Source: Aplectana chamaeleonis (taxonomy: Eukaryota; Nematoda; Chromadorea; Rhabditida; Cosmocercidae). Taken from it: a DNA stretch of 64,000 bases. Of the stretch, positions 9,701-20,689 are shown piece by piece. The stretch spans positions 62,001 through 126,000 of the forward strand of contig JAPDOI010001352.1 in assembly GCA_029168955.1 (NCBI GenBank), in the 5' to 3' direction. Position 1 is the first letter of the stretch. Each line of letters begins with the position of its first letter. Under the pieces are notes generated by a model that worked only from the letters and a program-made list of their open reading frames with translations, did not search any database and was not told the origin of the DNA. The position numbers and the translations under genes are program-made.

Positions 9701-12700
9701 TTATCGCGAGAATTTCACCTCTCGTTCCGAGCCAGATTTGCTCTGCTCTCTCGCGCCCTTGTGCGTAGCAAGGGTAGAGACAGTGAGAAATCGTGGGGAG
9801 AAGGAGACGCAGCGTACGCACGCAGACGCGCGCGACGAACGGAAAAAAATTACACTCGGAAACAGAGGAAACGTAAACTACGGACATACCAGCCCCAGCT
9901 GATGGAATTTTAGCTACGTCACCTTCACGAACTACGGAAATTCTTGCCGAGAACGCCGAAAAAAAGGTGGAAGATTTTCGCCTTGATCGATCCACCCTGT
10001 CCTAATCAGAACTTTAGGGCAATCTCAGCTGCGACCGACCGCACTGCCGTTTCTTCCCACGGCCTGCAGCATCCAAGCGGTCAAAAATATTCTTGACACG
10101 GTCTTCCGAGGAGTGGTTCGGGTTCACCCTTCACGATCAGCCACAGAGTATCGAGTAATCGATTCGTGAGATGACTGGAGCAGCACGACGAACGGCATCC
10201 CTGCGTTCAGCGTAGCCATCGCGGGATGAGATCGCTGTTCGACACAAGCTGCCGCTAAACCCGTAAATCCTCGCAACAATTAAGGCGAGACATTACGGGC
10301 TGAAAGACCTCAGAGTGGAGAATATCGCCTTCGTTTTTGCGTCGAATATGCTTAGAGCTTGCACCCTTGCACCTTTGATGCAAGACGAAGCGGGGTTTAG
10401 CGAGCGTCGCGAGAACCCGAAAAATCCTACACTAAGGAATGAGAGGGCGTAACAGGCCGCCCCCTTGGAAGCATCTTGCTACCCATGGGCAGAGTTGCGA
10501 GCTGTTGGATACGAAAGGGAAAACTTGACAGGCACACAGAACGGTGCCCACAACGATCCATCGGTTAAATTATCCCATGAAAATATGGTGCCTCTATACT
10601 TTGGACACGCACCGTAGTCGTCCAACAAATAGCAGAAGTCAGTCTGCAACATCGATAAGGTTCCTTTAAAAAATCGCTCCCATCTGACTTACACCCACAA
10701 AGTTTCTTCCAAAAGCAAATAAAATTAAATATTATGTTCAAATGAATAACTAAAATTAAATACAGAATCCCGGACAACCGTAGTTATTTTCGAGGAGAGT
10801 GTGAATGACGAGCAGTTTTTCTGCTTTCAGGTTGTAATAACCGACTTTACGACTATAGTCGGATTTTGAACTATTCGAATATCCGACTTTTCGACTGTAG
10901 TCGGATAAAACACTTTCGCATATTCGACTTTTCGACTATAGTCGGATATCGCACTTTTTCGAATATTCGACTTTTCGACTGTAGTCGGATATCGGACTTT
11001 TTCAAATATTCGACTTTTCAACTATAGTCGAATATCGGACCTTTTTCGAATATTCGACTTCACGATTGTAGTCGGATATCGGGCTTTTTCGAATATTCGA
11101 CTTTTCGGCTATAGTCGGATATCGCACTTTTTCGAATATTCAACTTTTCGACTATAGTCGGATATAGCACTTTTTCGAATATCCGACTTTTCGAATAAAG
11201 AGTCGACTTTTTTATCCGACTGAAGCAGTCGGATACTCATCCGATTATTCGATTCGGAACAAGTATACTGGATACGTCGGCTCATCCAACTATGACCGGG
11301 GCCTAAAGGCAGTGTTCACGTCATTGTTTTTGATTATGAATGATGATAAGAGGATGATAAGCTCTTCCATTGGCTAGAACAAGCTACAGTGTCCTCTGTC
11401 ATTATCAGTAGTTTAGGATAATGAACAGCCATCACGCCTATTAATTTTATCGTGAACACTGCCTTTAAGAAACTGATATTGTTCGAACTGATGCCTATTC
11501 GAGTGCCCCACCAACAAATGCAGTGACCACTTTTCTTGCTGTCCTGCAATAATCAAATTTAGATACATATATCGTTCCGCCCACAACACGCCTACTATGG
11601 TATAGTTTTACTGAACTTTGTTATCATTTATGCGTACATTAAGTCGCTAATCAATAACTCAAGCGAACAAAGCACTCCGAAAAAAATCTGTTCTTTTTTG
11701 TCACCTGTCTTTTCACGCAGAGAACGGATATCTTCCGTGAGGCTTCCATCGCGAATGCAGGCAAAAAAAAATTACGACCCTGGTTTGGTTTTGTCGAAGT
11801 TCTTTCATAATGATTCTTCAGAGGATGGAACCTTGTCTCAAATTATATTATAAATTGGTAGTTCCAGGGAATAGGATTGGCCTCTAGTAGAGCCCAGAGA
11901 GCATTTGTTTCGGGTTCGTCCATCCCGGCAGAAGCATTTTTTAACGAAATGAAAGCCTATATCAATCTTGAGCAGGTGTCCAAAAACGTTTCCTTACTGA
12001 GATTTGTTTCCGTTGAAGGCCCGCCCGCATTCGAAGCTGACGGTGGTGGTCAAGGTGGAGGACGACGAGGAGGAGGTGGTGGAGGCCGTGGAGGACAGGT
12101 GAATGAATGTTTTGTCTCGGAAGCTCCCTGTAGCAATTTTTTCATCATAATAGTCCGTTAATCCTTGTTGCCGTCTTTGATCGTTCATCTCTGTTCCGTC
12201 TGTGCGGGAGACTTTGGACGCAGTCGTCGGAATCATCTTGCTAGGAATTTCAGTTTTCATTGTCATTGTGTTGTGTCAGAAAACAAAAAGTACTATGTGA
12301 TAGATATGAAGGTAAACTGATTTCAGGGCCAATGGGGTGGCGGTGGAGGATCAGGTGGCTCAGGCGGAGGTGACTGGGGACGTCAAGGTGAGGAATAGTT
12401 AAAGTGTGCCCGAATGAGAATGGCGACCCACGCGGTCGGCGTGCTTGGCAGGCGGCCGTCGCATGTGTCGCCCTCGGACAAGTGTTGGATTTCAACGACG
12501 GCCGTCCCCTCTCCCACTGATTGATCGGCGCAGTGCTTGCTGCCAGCCGGTGCCGGCCTCGTTCGTTGTCGATGGCGGTGGGGACTTTTCGCATGCTCGT
12601 CCGAGAGCGGCGAATGCGACGGCCGCCTGCCAAGCACGCCGGCCGCGTGGGCAGCCATTCTCATTCGGACGCACCTTACTTATCGGGCACTCGATTTTTT

Positions 12701-15700
12701 AGCCGATTCATTAGAAGAAAAAAGTGTCGGTGTATACATGACTATCACATGACCTTATTTCTTCGTATAGAGAGAGAATTCTATTTTTGTTAGAAAAACC
12801 TAGCTCCTACTAATTTGAATAGCAGGTAAACCTATTTGGTTCCCAGCCCTTCTGCCCCCGTCATATTTGTCCGATCATTCGTAGTCTCACACCGTAGATA
12901 CAGTCGGCGCGGATCTTAGTGATACTTTGCGTTCCTTGTTGTTCGTTGGCAAAGACTTGGTGAGCATATGCACCGAGTTTGCGCCTACACATAACAAGGA
13001 ACGCGAAGTATCAGTAGGATCTGTGCCGAATACATGTGTGCAAAACACGCGGAACAGGGACAAAACATTGTCTTCCTGGTGTAAACGACGCTGGCCAACG
13101 CCGTTCATGTACGGGTGCGGGACTTAGAAAGAGTGGCCAACCCGCTATCCGAGGGGACGAACCTTTTTTATAATGATGATTTGATTTTCAAGAAAGTGTT
13201 TGTGCACGTTGAGAACTGACTTTTTATTAGCAAAGGCGAATGTCAGAGGAACAATATTGTTAACAGCCAATGGTACTAAGGAATAGAACCATGACCCAAG
13301 TTTTTATGTGAAGAAGTCGAAAGGGAGAGAGAGAGAGATTATTAGGTCCATCCAGAAGGATGGAGAAACAAATGCATGAATTAAATTTGAGTTAGAGACA
13401 ACAGAGGGCTGGGGAATTACCGAAGTAATTCCCCAGAGGGAACTGTGAAGAAGGGAGAAGAAGAAGTTATGTGTAGTCTGAGCTGCGAACTGTCTTTGCT
13501 GAATCCATCGTTGCTTTTATGCGGTGGTGCTTCGCTAGATCTGTCCAATGGTCGTACTTGAACAAGGGAGGATGCCGTACTGATTGTGATTGAACAATGC
13601 ACGTCGTCGGATTGTGAATGTTAATTAATTCGTCGTTCGGCTGTACCTCAATGGATCGGTTGTCCTGTAAGAGATTTCCGATTAAGTTGCGTTGGGCTTG
13701 TACTTGAACAATGTGAACGCGGCGCCCACGCATTTATTAAATTCGGTGGTGATGTCTCTTGTGTACTTCACGGCTTTGCATAATATTCACATGTACCGTA
13801 CACGCCGGACGATGGAAGAATCCGCTTCTATATTCAGTTTCGTACGTCGTACAGACTGGCTTTCCTGTAATCTCTTTTCCATCTTCCTTACACTGTGGTG
13901 CGCTCCAATGACTTTCCCACGGCAATTCGCAGTCTTGATTCTTAACCGTGGGAAGCGAATTTGTTCAAAGGAACCCTCTCCACTGTGTCATGGGAGCATT
14001 CTTGGAACGCGTGTGCTCTCTTGGGTCGTCCACAGTCCACCCAATCAGTGAAGGGTTTTATTTTCGTTTTTCACCTTTGTTGGCGAGAAGAATCAATATC
14101 GCGAAGAAATCGAGGAATTCGGTCCAAAAATCGTCGCTCTGATAAAGGGTGTGCGGATATTTTTTTAAGAAACAGAAACAGCAAAAAACCTCGGAAATGA
14201 TCAGAAAACAAAACAATCAAATAAATCTATGAAAAGTGTTCATCGTAAACTATATGAGAGTTTTCACCAGCCTAAACTTTTTGACCATTTTACTAGGGAA
14301 CGATTTACCCGCACCGCGACTTTTTGGAAAACCGTGTACGTAAATCATGTTTGTTACAGGAGGCAGTGGAGGCTGGGGAAGCCAAGGTGGAGGAGGCCAG
14401 CAAGGTGGATGGGGAGGAAGTGGACAAGGTAAGAATGCTCAGCTACGAAATTTAAGGCCGCCTACACAGGACTGAGCTCTTCAGCTCACCTCGTTTGCTT
14501 CTCTTTTTCCTAGGAATTTCTATATTTCTATCCGGTTAGAAATCTAGGTATGTCCATCCGAATTGATACTTGCTTTCCTTAGTGTGCGCTGGCTGAAGCT
14601 CGCTTCGCGTATGTTGTAACATATGTGCACCGAGTTTGCGCCAACACTTATTAAGGAAGGTAAAGTATTAGTGCGATCCTTGCCGACTGAAGATCTCCTC
14701 ACAAATGCAGGATGTCTCAATCTTTCTACCAAAGCCAATATAACGCACCTATTAAGCACTTCCTCCGAAAATTATGCACGTATAATGCGAGGAAGTTTCT
14801 CAACTTCTACAAGAGCTTCAAACCTAACTTGAGTTGTCATTCCTCCCATAGCAGAGGTATCTAGAGGCAACGTTCACGATATATTTCGTTTTTGAGTTTT
14901 CCAAATATAATGAGAGCTCTAGTACCCTATATAACATCTATGTACGTTGAAAAACCGCGAAAAAATCGCTCAAAACTCCTTTTTCAGACCGAAATTATCT
15001 CAATCGATCTTTCAGAAAGGAAGAGTCTATCATTAGAGATCGCAGTTTTGACCAACGATCTCACGATCAAATTAAAGGCATCGTACGCGCTGAAATCCAC
15101 TTCCCATTTTTTATGCTCAATCCCTTCCTCGGGCCGCTGTGAGAACGTACAACGAGCTTGGCTGCTCAAAAACGTACCATTGTGAGCATAGAGGACGTGG
15201 AAAGTAAGGAATTCCGTCAAAAGGGGCCGGCCCTTCCGTCAGTCATTTGGCACTTTCGCAATATTTGAGCAGAACGTCGCGTCGCTAAGTACAGGGCATG
15301 CCACTGTACGCTGACGCACCGTCGGACGAAAGTGGCATTATCCACTGGAAATTTCTCGTCACACAACGAGCGAGGACGACTTGCAGGGCCAAGGTGAGTA
15401 TTTTTGTTAGCCAGTGCAAGTCAGTGCAGTCAGAGCATTGTAGTCGTCGGCGAATTGTTTCCAACGCTGCGCCAATGGACAAGTTGTAGAACTGCTCCTT
15501 GCGCCATCCGCGTAACTATCCCGAGTCGATGCCGGCGCGAACTTCAAACAATTTGCAGAAGGTTTTTGAAACGATTCTTTCTTGAAAAGTTGGCGTTTTC
15601 CAGGGAGCTTTTCGCTAACTTTAGTTACTATAGGGGTGTAACAACTCAAAAACGCTCAAAAACGAGACATGGTTTTCAGCGCGTACGATGTCTTTAAGTT

Positions 15701-18700
15701 CATCTCTCTTTCAAGTATAGTTGTACACGAACGAAATTTTCGAAAAATTTTCGAAAGATTTTTCGAAATTTTTTTCGTTCGTTTTCGTTCGTTCGAAATT
15801 TCGTCGAACGAAATTTTTTCAAATTTCGTTCGTTCGAAATTTTTTCGAACGAAAAATTTTCAATTTTCGTTCGTTCGAAATTCGATTTTTCGAAATTCGT
15901 TCGTTCGGAATTTTTTCGAACAAATTTCTAAAAAAATTTCGAAATTTTTGACAAATTTCGAAAAAATTTCGAAATTTTCGACGAGTTTTGAAAAAAATAC
16001 GAAATTTCGAAAAAAATCGAAATTTCGATTTGTTTCGAATTTCGTTCGTTCGACCTCCGAAATTTCGAAAGTTTTTCGAAATTCGTTCGTTCGAAATTTT
16101 TTCGAACTAAAATTTTTCGATTTTCGTTCGTTCGAAATTTTTTCGAACGAAATTTTTTCATTTTTCGTTCGTTCGAGAACATTTCGAACGAAAAAATTTC
16201 GATTTTCGTTCGTTCGACATTTTTTTCGAAATTGTACAACTATACTTTCAAGGGATTTGTGGATAAGGGAAGGTTAAGCGATGAGTATAGAGAAGTTATT
16301 CTTCACGTAATCATATAATATGTTCCATCAACTTCCTCTGACTCGTACTCTATGAATCGTTGATCTGTTACTTATACTCAGAAAAATGAAAACATGCTAC
16401 ATGTAACATAAAGTGTAAGATACTTGAGACATTCAATTATATTACCTTTATATCGCATGTAACCTACACTTATATTACATGTAACATACACTTATATTTC
16501 ATGTAACCTAATTAGAGCTGCAAGTTGAAGCTCGATGCTTTAAGGGTTGGAGCTGCATGTTCCTGGCTACTGTTGCAGGTACGAGTCAGCAAACTTTCTG
16601 CTCCTGGGATGTCCAAAAGAGCTTAAGCTGGGCTTAAAGCTTGCTGTTTCATGACTGAAGCAGCAAGCTTGGATCCCACAGCTGCATACAAGAAGCAGTG
16701 GGCTTAAACTCGCTTCAAAACCATTGTTTGCCGATCCCTCTAATCCTCCACACGATTAAAACGGATCATGAGGAGCGAGACATCAACGACTCGGCCAGGG
16801 CGAGTGAGCACCCTGTCTAAAGTCAATGCAGTGGACCTGCCCTCATCACCAAGTTATGAGGCGGCCCGTATGCTGTGCAGGTTTGCAGAAGGTGTTCAGC
16901 ATGAGCCCTCAGTTTCTGGACATAATTGAATTATGTTACACTTATACTACATGTAATTTACTTGAGTAGAGATAGTTCACATGTAACATACATTGACGGA
17001 GATGTATTACAAGTATATTGTAATCGTCTCTTATGTTACAAGTATTATGTTTTCACCAACGAAAACATATTACTTGCGACATTTGGCCTGCGAGCGAGGG
17101 ACCGATATATTACATGTAACATACATCGGTCGAGATAATTTGCAAGTAATATACGTTGGCCAATTTATATTACATGTATATTAATTCAGGCCTTTTATAT
17201 TACATGTAATATGTTCTCATTTTTCTGAGTATGGTGGCTAGCAGCAAATTGTGCCAGATGACTGACGGACGACCGGCCTCTTTTGACGAATTTGACCTAA
17301 TTTATCTTCACATTAAGGCGTTTTAACCGAACAAACTCTCCCTACGTTCTTAGGTGGGCTCAGAAAATCATTCGAACCGAAAAAACTGTGAGTGATTCTC
17401 AGCGCGTACGATGCCTTTAATTCACGCTCCGCTTCATCGAGGTTTTTTCTGAATTTAAATCGCGTTCACAGCTACAGTTCGCAGGATCGCTCTGATCCTT
17501 TGCGTTCCCCATTGTCCGTTGGCGCAAACTTAGTGCGCATACGCTATAACATACGTGAACCGAGTTCGCGCCTACGCACAACAAGGAACGCGAAGTATCA
17601 GTGCGATCCGTGCAGACTGTTGTTAGCTAGCCACAAACGCCCACGACGCCCGTAGTTTTTATCGTCGAACCTTAGTTAATAATTGCGTCTCTGAGATGTT
17701 AATGACGCCAGCGTCCCAACACGCCTAGGGCGCATGCGGCGCAGCAGCGATTCAAAAGGCTCATGACACTTCTTGTTGGTTGCTAGCTACGGACGGAACG
17801 TCACACTGAGGTCTGTTGAACTCACCGCGGTAGCGATTCACGGAACTTGATCAACAACTACACAAAAATATGTTTTGTTTTTATCGATGCATTATTATCC
17901 CCAATTACGCGTCGTTGAGACGGAAAATGGTCAGCTTATGTGTGCGTTGTGTTTCTGACAGAAAGAATACACCTGCGAAAACCCTGAGTTGAGCAATGGT
18001 AAATTTGAGAACCACAATCTGGCTGCATAAAACGTCTCCAAGCAAATATAGCGATCAAGGTAGACAACTCAGTTTGCCTGAACTTCATGCTAAATTATTG
18101 TCTCCTCTTTTTGCCGTGATTCAGAGGCTGAGCGCCCATTGAAGTATCAATGAAGAAAAAACATGAAAAAATACGAAAAGCGCTCCTGAAAGAAGGCTTC
18201 GTGATTGGTAATTTCCAGACAGAAAGCGCAATATTTCGAACTTTTCGCACGTATCTGACTCTGTAATGGCATTGTTTCTGAATCCAATAAAGAATCACGC
18301 AATTCACAACTTCAACAAATTAATCAAAAAGGACGAAATGATCGTGGTTTGGCACTTCAGTTGAGAAGTTTGGTTTGTTCACATCCTGTTTTAACCCCAG
18401 GTTCCAGTTTGACGCGCACATTAGGCTACGATTGTTGTATTCGCAGCACTGTCCCTGATTCAGTAGGTTAGTCGGATAGAAATCCAACTTCTAAAGCTGA
18501 TTTCAAAGTATGTACGTATCATACAAAAAGTGTATCAACATTCCAATTCATGTCATATCCTCAACCCAAGATAGCGTAGAGAGTTGATGCCCTTCTTGTA
18601 GAATTGAGCCAACCACGAGTCAAAAATATCGGCCTCCCAGATGCGCTCTTTATCAAAGCCTTCTAACATTCTCCCTGTCAAGGAGAGATGCGTTGAGCTG

Positions 18701-20686
18701 GAAAAGTGAAATTCGAATGTTGCAACGTCCGAGCTGTATGGTTGATGTGGCGAGGTACTCCAGCTCAATTCCTCCATCCTGTGATGGACGATTTTCGCAG
18801 TGTCGACGAGAACGGTTGGGGGCATTTCTAAATAGCTCTCAATTTTCAATATCACCAGCAGCGAGCGGTCGCTCTTCCTTAGGAACATCGTCAGTAGCAG
18901 TTACATTTAGTATGGCCCAGCTCTTCGCTGCTGGTGATAATCGAAGTCGAGAACTCTTTGGAATTGCCCCAGAATTTATAAGTAGTTTCGTCTAGAGCCC
19001 CGTCATAGCTGGTCACGATAAAAGTCTACCCAGGATCGGACAAAAATGGATGATAAAATCGCCCCCAAACGATACAACTCGGCAGGCTTAGAACGGCATA
19101 TAGAAGGATGATTTTCACACCCTGAGAGCGGTTTTAATGATTTAGTTTCTTCTCTTTTTACGTGTTTCTTTCATATATCGCATGGGTGGCGTACACCTGA
19201 TCAAGCTGCTGCTAGTAAAAGTCAGTAGTACCAGCCAGACAAGGTTTCAGTATCTCCAAGATCTTCGTAGCCTTCGGTTTCTCATTGTCGGAGAGATGCT
19301 GTCTTTTTCCGAGAATTTTGTTGAAAAAAATTGCAATTTTCGTTCTAAGAATCGAACGGAGAAAACCTGAATTTCTGAACTTTCGTAGCAGCATCCCTGC
19401 CAATGCGACGCTTGAAGCTACCTGGGGTCACCCAGCCGATATGACACACATGTTCAACCAAAGCTTTCCAAGTAAGCAAGTGTATTCGGCGACAAGAATC
19501 GCTAAGGTCAACGATAACGCTGGTCCTGAGAAATGTCTCCTTTGATTGCCTCACAAAGTGTGCGATGCAAATCACCTGCGTTTTATATTTGCTTCAAGTC
19601 CTAGGACAAACATGCCCGCTCAATATTTTTCTGGTCCTTTATTGTCTAAAGCAATTTTTCACCAGTTCCTTAAACTAAACACTGAGAAGAAGACACAAGC
19701 ACATATAATAGGTATATAATTGATAAGCGCCACACACCATTTCGAAATCATATCGTGCAATTTCTCGCCGAAAGCGAGTAAAGAGGGCGCAATACTCTTT
19801 GAACTTCTTAATAGTTGACACTTCACTTTTCCATGTATAGTAGAATTTCATAGACGTTCTACTAAATTCGGCATCACAAGTGTTAAATGTCTAGGTTCTG
19901 GAGGTCAAGGAGGATGGGGAGGTGACCGAGGTGGACAAGGAGGATCAGGTGGATGGGGAGGTGACCGTGGAGGACAAGGAGGTTCAGGTGGATGGGGAGG
20001 TGACCGTGGAGGACAAGGCGGTGGAAGAGGTTGTACTTCACACATAGAATTTTAGTGACTTAATTTCGAAACATGTGATAATTAGGAAATATGTTTAGGA
20101 GGAGGTCAAGGAGGTTGGGGAGGTGACCGAGGTGGTGATCGTGGAGGACAAGGTGGTTCAGGAGGATGGGGAGGCGATAGAGGACAGGGTGGCGGAAGAG
20201 GTAATAGTTTGCATTCACTATTCTCATACGCATTTTTTTACATAAATCGAGAATTGGCAAATACAATATGAGTGTTTAGGAGATGGACAAGGCGGTTGGG
20301 GAGGTGACCGAGGAGGAGAAGGTTTGTGTATCCTACCATATTATGACGTGCAGCGATGGCAGCATTTCAGGAGGACGTGGGGGATGGGGAGGAGATCGCG
20401 GTGGTGACAGCAGTCATGAACATCATCACCACGGTGGCGGATGGGGTGGACAACGCTGGGGAGGATGGGGAGGATGGGGTGGTGAGTACTTGAGTTCTCT
20501 GGGTTATATGCAACGAAATCACTCTATGCTAATTTCAGGTCCACGACCATGGTGGTCCCGAGGTGGATGGGGAGGTGAGTTTTTGGATAGAGTCGGCACG
20601 TTCAACATTTCATTTGTCCCAACGTAGAAAGAAGCACGCCGGTACCGTCGCTATACTTCCAGTGTCGCTGTACACTTGTGGTTTGA
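6800..20686 (+). CDS. Secreted glycine/tryptophan-rich repeat protein, ten exons
   Basis: Predicted exons: 6800-6857, 12019-12098, 12327-12387, 14360-14428, 19895-20029, 20099-20200, 20280-20321, 20371-20481, 20539-20574 and 20628-20686, giving about 250 residues. Exon 1 encodes MIVAPILVLLLFSFTVLAQ, a clean signal peptide. The rest is mostly Gly, Trp, Arg, Gln and Asp in units such as GGWGGDRGGQGGSGG, with an HEHHHH run in exon 8. All junctions are phase 1 except the intron after exon 2 (phase 0), and all exons keep one frame. The exon 2 start is uncertain (12037 also fits). The last exon could start at 20632 instead, giving an RRYRRY tail and a stop near 20765. Nematodes have many secreted glycine-rich proteins (cuticle-associated or caenacin-type antimicrobial); which role applies here is unknown. 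Introns 1 and 4 (about 5.2 and 5.5 kb) are full of transposons. Confidence 0.82.
7084..7240. repeat. Short palindromic repeat with CTTTGCGTTCC arms (copy 1 of 5)
   Basis: Inverted arms (TACTTTGCGTTCTTTATTGT and AAGGAACGCAAAGTATTAGTG) sit between GTCGGCACG-like ends. Copies lie near 12902-13040, 14555-14700, 17463-17622 and 34625-34760. There is no coding capacity. Confidence 0.6.
7301..7744. mobile_element. Harbinger-like element, TCA duplication
   Basis: Ends GGCAGCGTCCATACGTGGCG and its near-complement CCACGTATGGACGGAGCC are inverted copies. TCA flanks both sides (7298-7300, 7745-7747). A 3-bp duplication fits PIF/Harbinger-type elements. It lies in intron 1 of the glycine-rich gene. Confidence 0.65.
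8487..8830. repeat. 43-bp subterminal tandem array, left end
   Basis: About seven to eight copies of a 43-bp unit with CGACTGTAGTCG or CGACTATAGTCG cores, TCGGATATCGCACTTTTTCG spacers and TCGAATATTCGA palindromes. The unit length is not a multiple of three, so the open frames across it are artefacts. Confidence 0.85.
9309..9562. repeat. Palindromic GC-rich repeat (copy 1 of 2)
   Basis: Inverted arms read GTCCGGTCCGCAATTGCC... and ...AATCGCGGACCGGAATTTC, with ACGCTTTGCGGC/GCCGCAAAGCGTGTCGAG next to them. A second copy is at 21957-22211. Here it is nested in the hAT-like element. Confidence 0.65.
10845..11225. repeat. 43-bp subterminal tandem array, right end
   Basis: About eight to nine units of the same 43-bp motif as at 8487-8830, with more variation. 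It ends at the right terminus GGAACAAGTATA. Confidence 0.85.
11307..11464. mobile_element. TTAA-type AGGCAGTGTTCACG element
   Basis: Ends AGGCAGTGTTCACGTC and CGTGAACACTGCCT, followed by TTAA (11465-11468) and preceded by CTAA. It abuts the right end of the Harbinger-like element. Confidence 0.7.
12402..12676. mobile_element. GC-rich TA-flanked inverted-repeat element (copy 2)
   Basis: Ends AAGTGTGCCCGAATGAGAAT and ATTCTCATTCGGACGCACCT with TA on both sides. It lies 14 bp into intron 3 of the glycine-rich gene. Open frames across it on both strands are artefacts of the repeat. Confidence 0.78.
12902..13040. repeat. Short palindromic repeat with CTTTGCGTTCC arms (copy 2)
   Basis: Arms GATACTTTGCGTTCCTTGTT and AACAAGGAACGCGAAGTATC, with ends CGGCGCGGATC and GATCTGTGCCGA. 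Confidence 0.65.
13041..14359. other. Intron 3 remainder
   Basis: A GA-rich run lies at 13325-13340, and a perfect 12-bp-arm hairpin (CTGGGGAATTAC/GTAATTCCCCAG) at 13409-13436. No other gene or paired element was recognised. Confidence 0.4.
14555..14700. repeat. Short palindromic repeat with TACTTGCTTTCCTT arms (copy 3)
   Basis: Same family as 12902-13040, with arms TGATACTTGCTTTCCTTAGT and TTAAGGAAGGTAAAGTATTA. It lies in intron 4. Confidence 0.55.
15070..15690. repeat. TTAAAGGCATCGTACGCGCTG repeat (copy 1)
   Basis: It begins TTAAAGGCATCGTACGCG and carries sequence repeated, in the opposite orientation, at about 41965-42413, including GTACAGGGCATGCCACTGTA. Its right end (TCAGCGCGTACGATGTCTTTAA) resembles the left end inverted, and a third end of this type is near 17395-17418. 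Confidence 0.65.
15716..16244. mobile_element. 529-bp hAT-like element made of TTCGTTCG/TTTCGAA motifs
   Basis: Ends TATAGTTGTACACGAAC and AATTGTACAACTATA are inverted copies, flanked by a perfect 8-bp duplication CTTTCAAG (15708-15715, 16245-16252). Nearly the whole interior is degenerate repetition of TTCGTTCGTTCGAAATTT and its complement. The long open frames (up to 202 codons) encode only Phe/Arg/Ser/Lys-rich repetition. No transposase. Confidence 0.88.
16375..17230. mobile_element. Inverted-repeat element with ATGTTACATGTAACAT arrays (copy 1)
   Basis: Left end ATACTCAGAAAAATGAAAAC and right end GTTCTCATTTTTCTGAGTAT are inverted copies. Next to each end lie repeated palindromes of ATGTTACATGTAACAT type (16395-16510 and 16930-17220). 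The middle (16515-16920) is different. I could not find a clear target-site duplication. A relative is at 57690-58395. Confidence 0.7.
17463..17622. repeat. Short palindromic repeat with CTTTGCGTTCC arms (copy 4)
   Basis: Arms GATCCTTTGCGTTCCCCATT and CACAACAAGGAACGCGAAGTATC, flanked by CAGGATCG and GATCCGTGC. Confidence 0.6.
17630..18547. other. Intron 4, nothing recognised
   Basis: No paired repeat, no Gly-rich exon and no known coding motif. Confidence 0.4.
18548..18888 (-). pseudogene. 3' remnant of a mariner-like transposase
   Basis: The - strand frame contains PYSSDVATFEFHFSSS (normally PYSPDLAPSDFHLF) followed by the usual C-terminal pattern: a helix, then DSWLAQFYKKGINSL. In mariner transposases the last catalytic Asp follows the SPDLAP motif; here that position is Glu or Phe, so it is inactive. 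Upstream parts and inverted repeats were not found. It lies antisense in intron 4 of the glycine-rich gene. Confidence 0.55.
18996..19894. other. End of intron 4, nothing recognised
   Basis: No paired repeat or coding motif was seen between the mariner remnant and exon 5 at 19895. Confidence 0.35.
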
Positions 20687-20689
20687 GAG

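Larger units (their letters stand above)
8465..11267. mobile_element. 2.8-kb hAT-like element with 43-bp repeat arrays at both ends
   Basis: The element begins TATACTTGTTCC and ends GGAACAAGTATA. It is flanked by a perfect 8-bp duplication, CTGGATAC (8457-8464, 11268-11275). Just inside each end is an array of a 43-bp unit built on GACTTTTCGACTGTAGTCGG and TTTTTCGAATATTC (8487-8830 and 10845-11225). The unit is nearly its own reverse complement. The interior (8840-10840) has no recognisable transposase and holds a separate palindromic repeat at 9309-9562. It is probably a non-autonomous element moved by a hAT transposase elsewhere. Confidence 0.85.
7986..11303. mobile_element. Harbinger-like element (about 0.5 kb) split by a hAT-like element
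   Basis: The ends GGCCCCGGTCAGAGTTGG and CCAACTATGACCGGGGCC are inverted copies flanked by TAA (7983-7985, 11304-11306). Removing the inner element 8465-11267 and one 8-bp duplication leaves about 507 bp. Related copies are at 41163-41459, 47479-47783 and 52858-53069, each with a 3-bp duplication. Confidence 0.78.

Noticed and set aside
9267..9995. 242-codon open frame on the - strand
   Set aside because: It runs through a palindromic GC-rich repeat (9309-9562) inside a transposon, has no known motif, and long frames appear on both strands there.
15669..16277. 202-codon Phe/Arg/Ser-rich protein
   Set aside because: Translation of TTCGTTCG repetition inside a 529-bp element with an 8-bp duplication.
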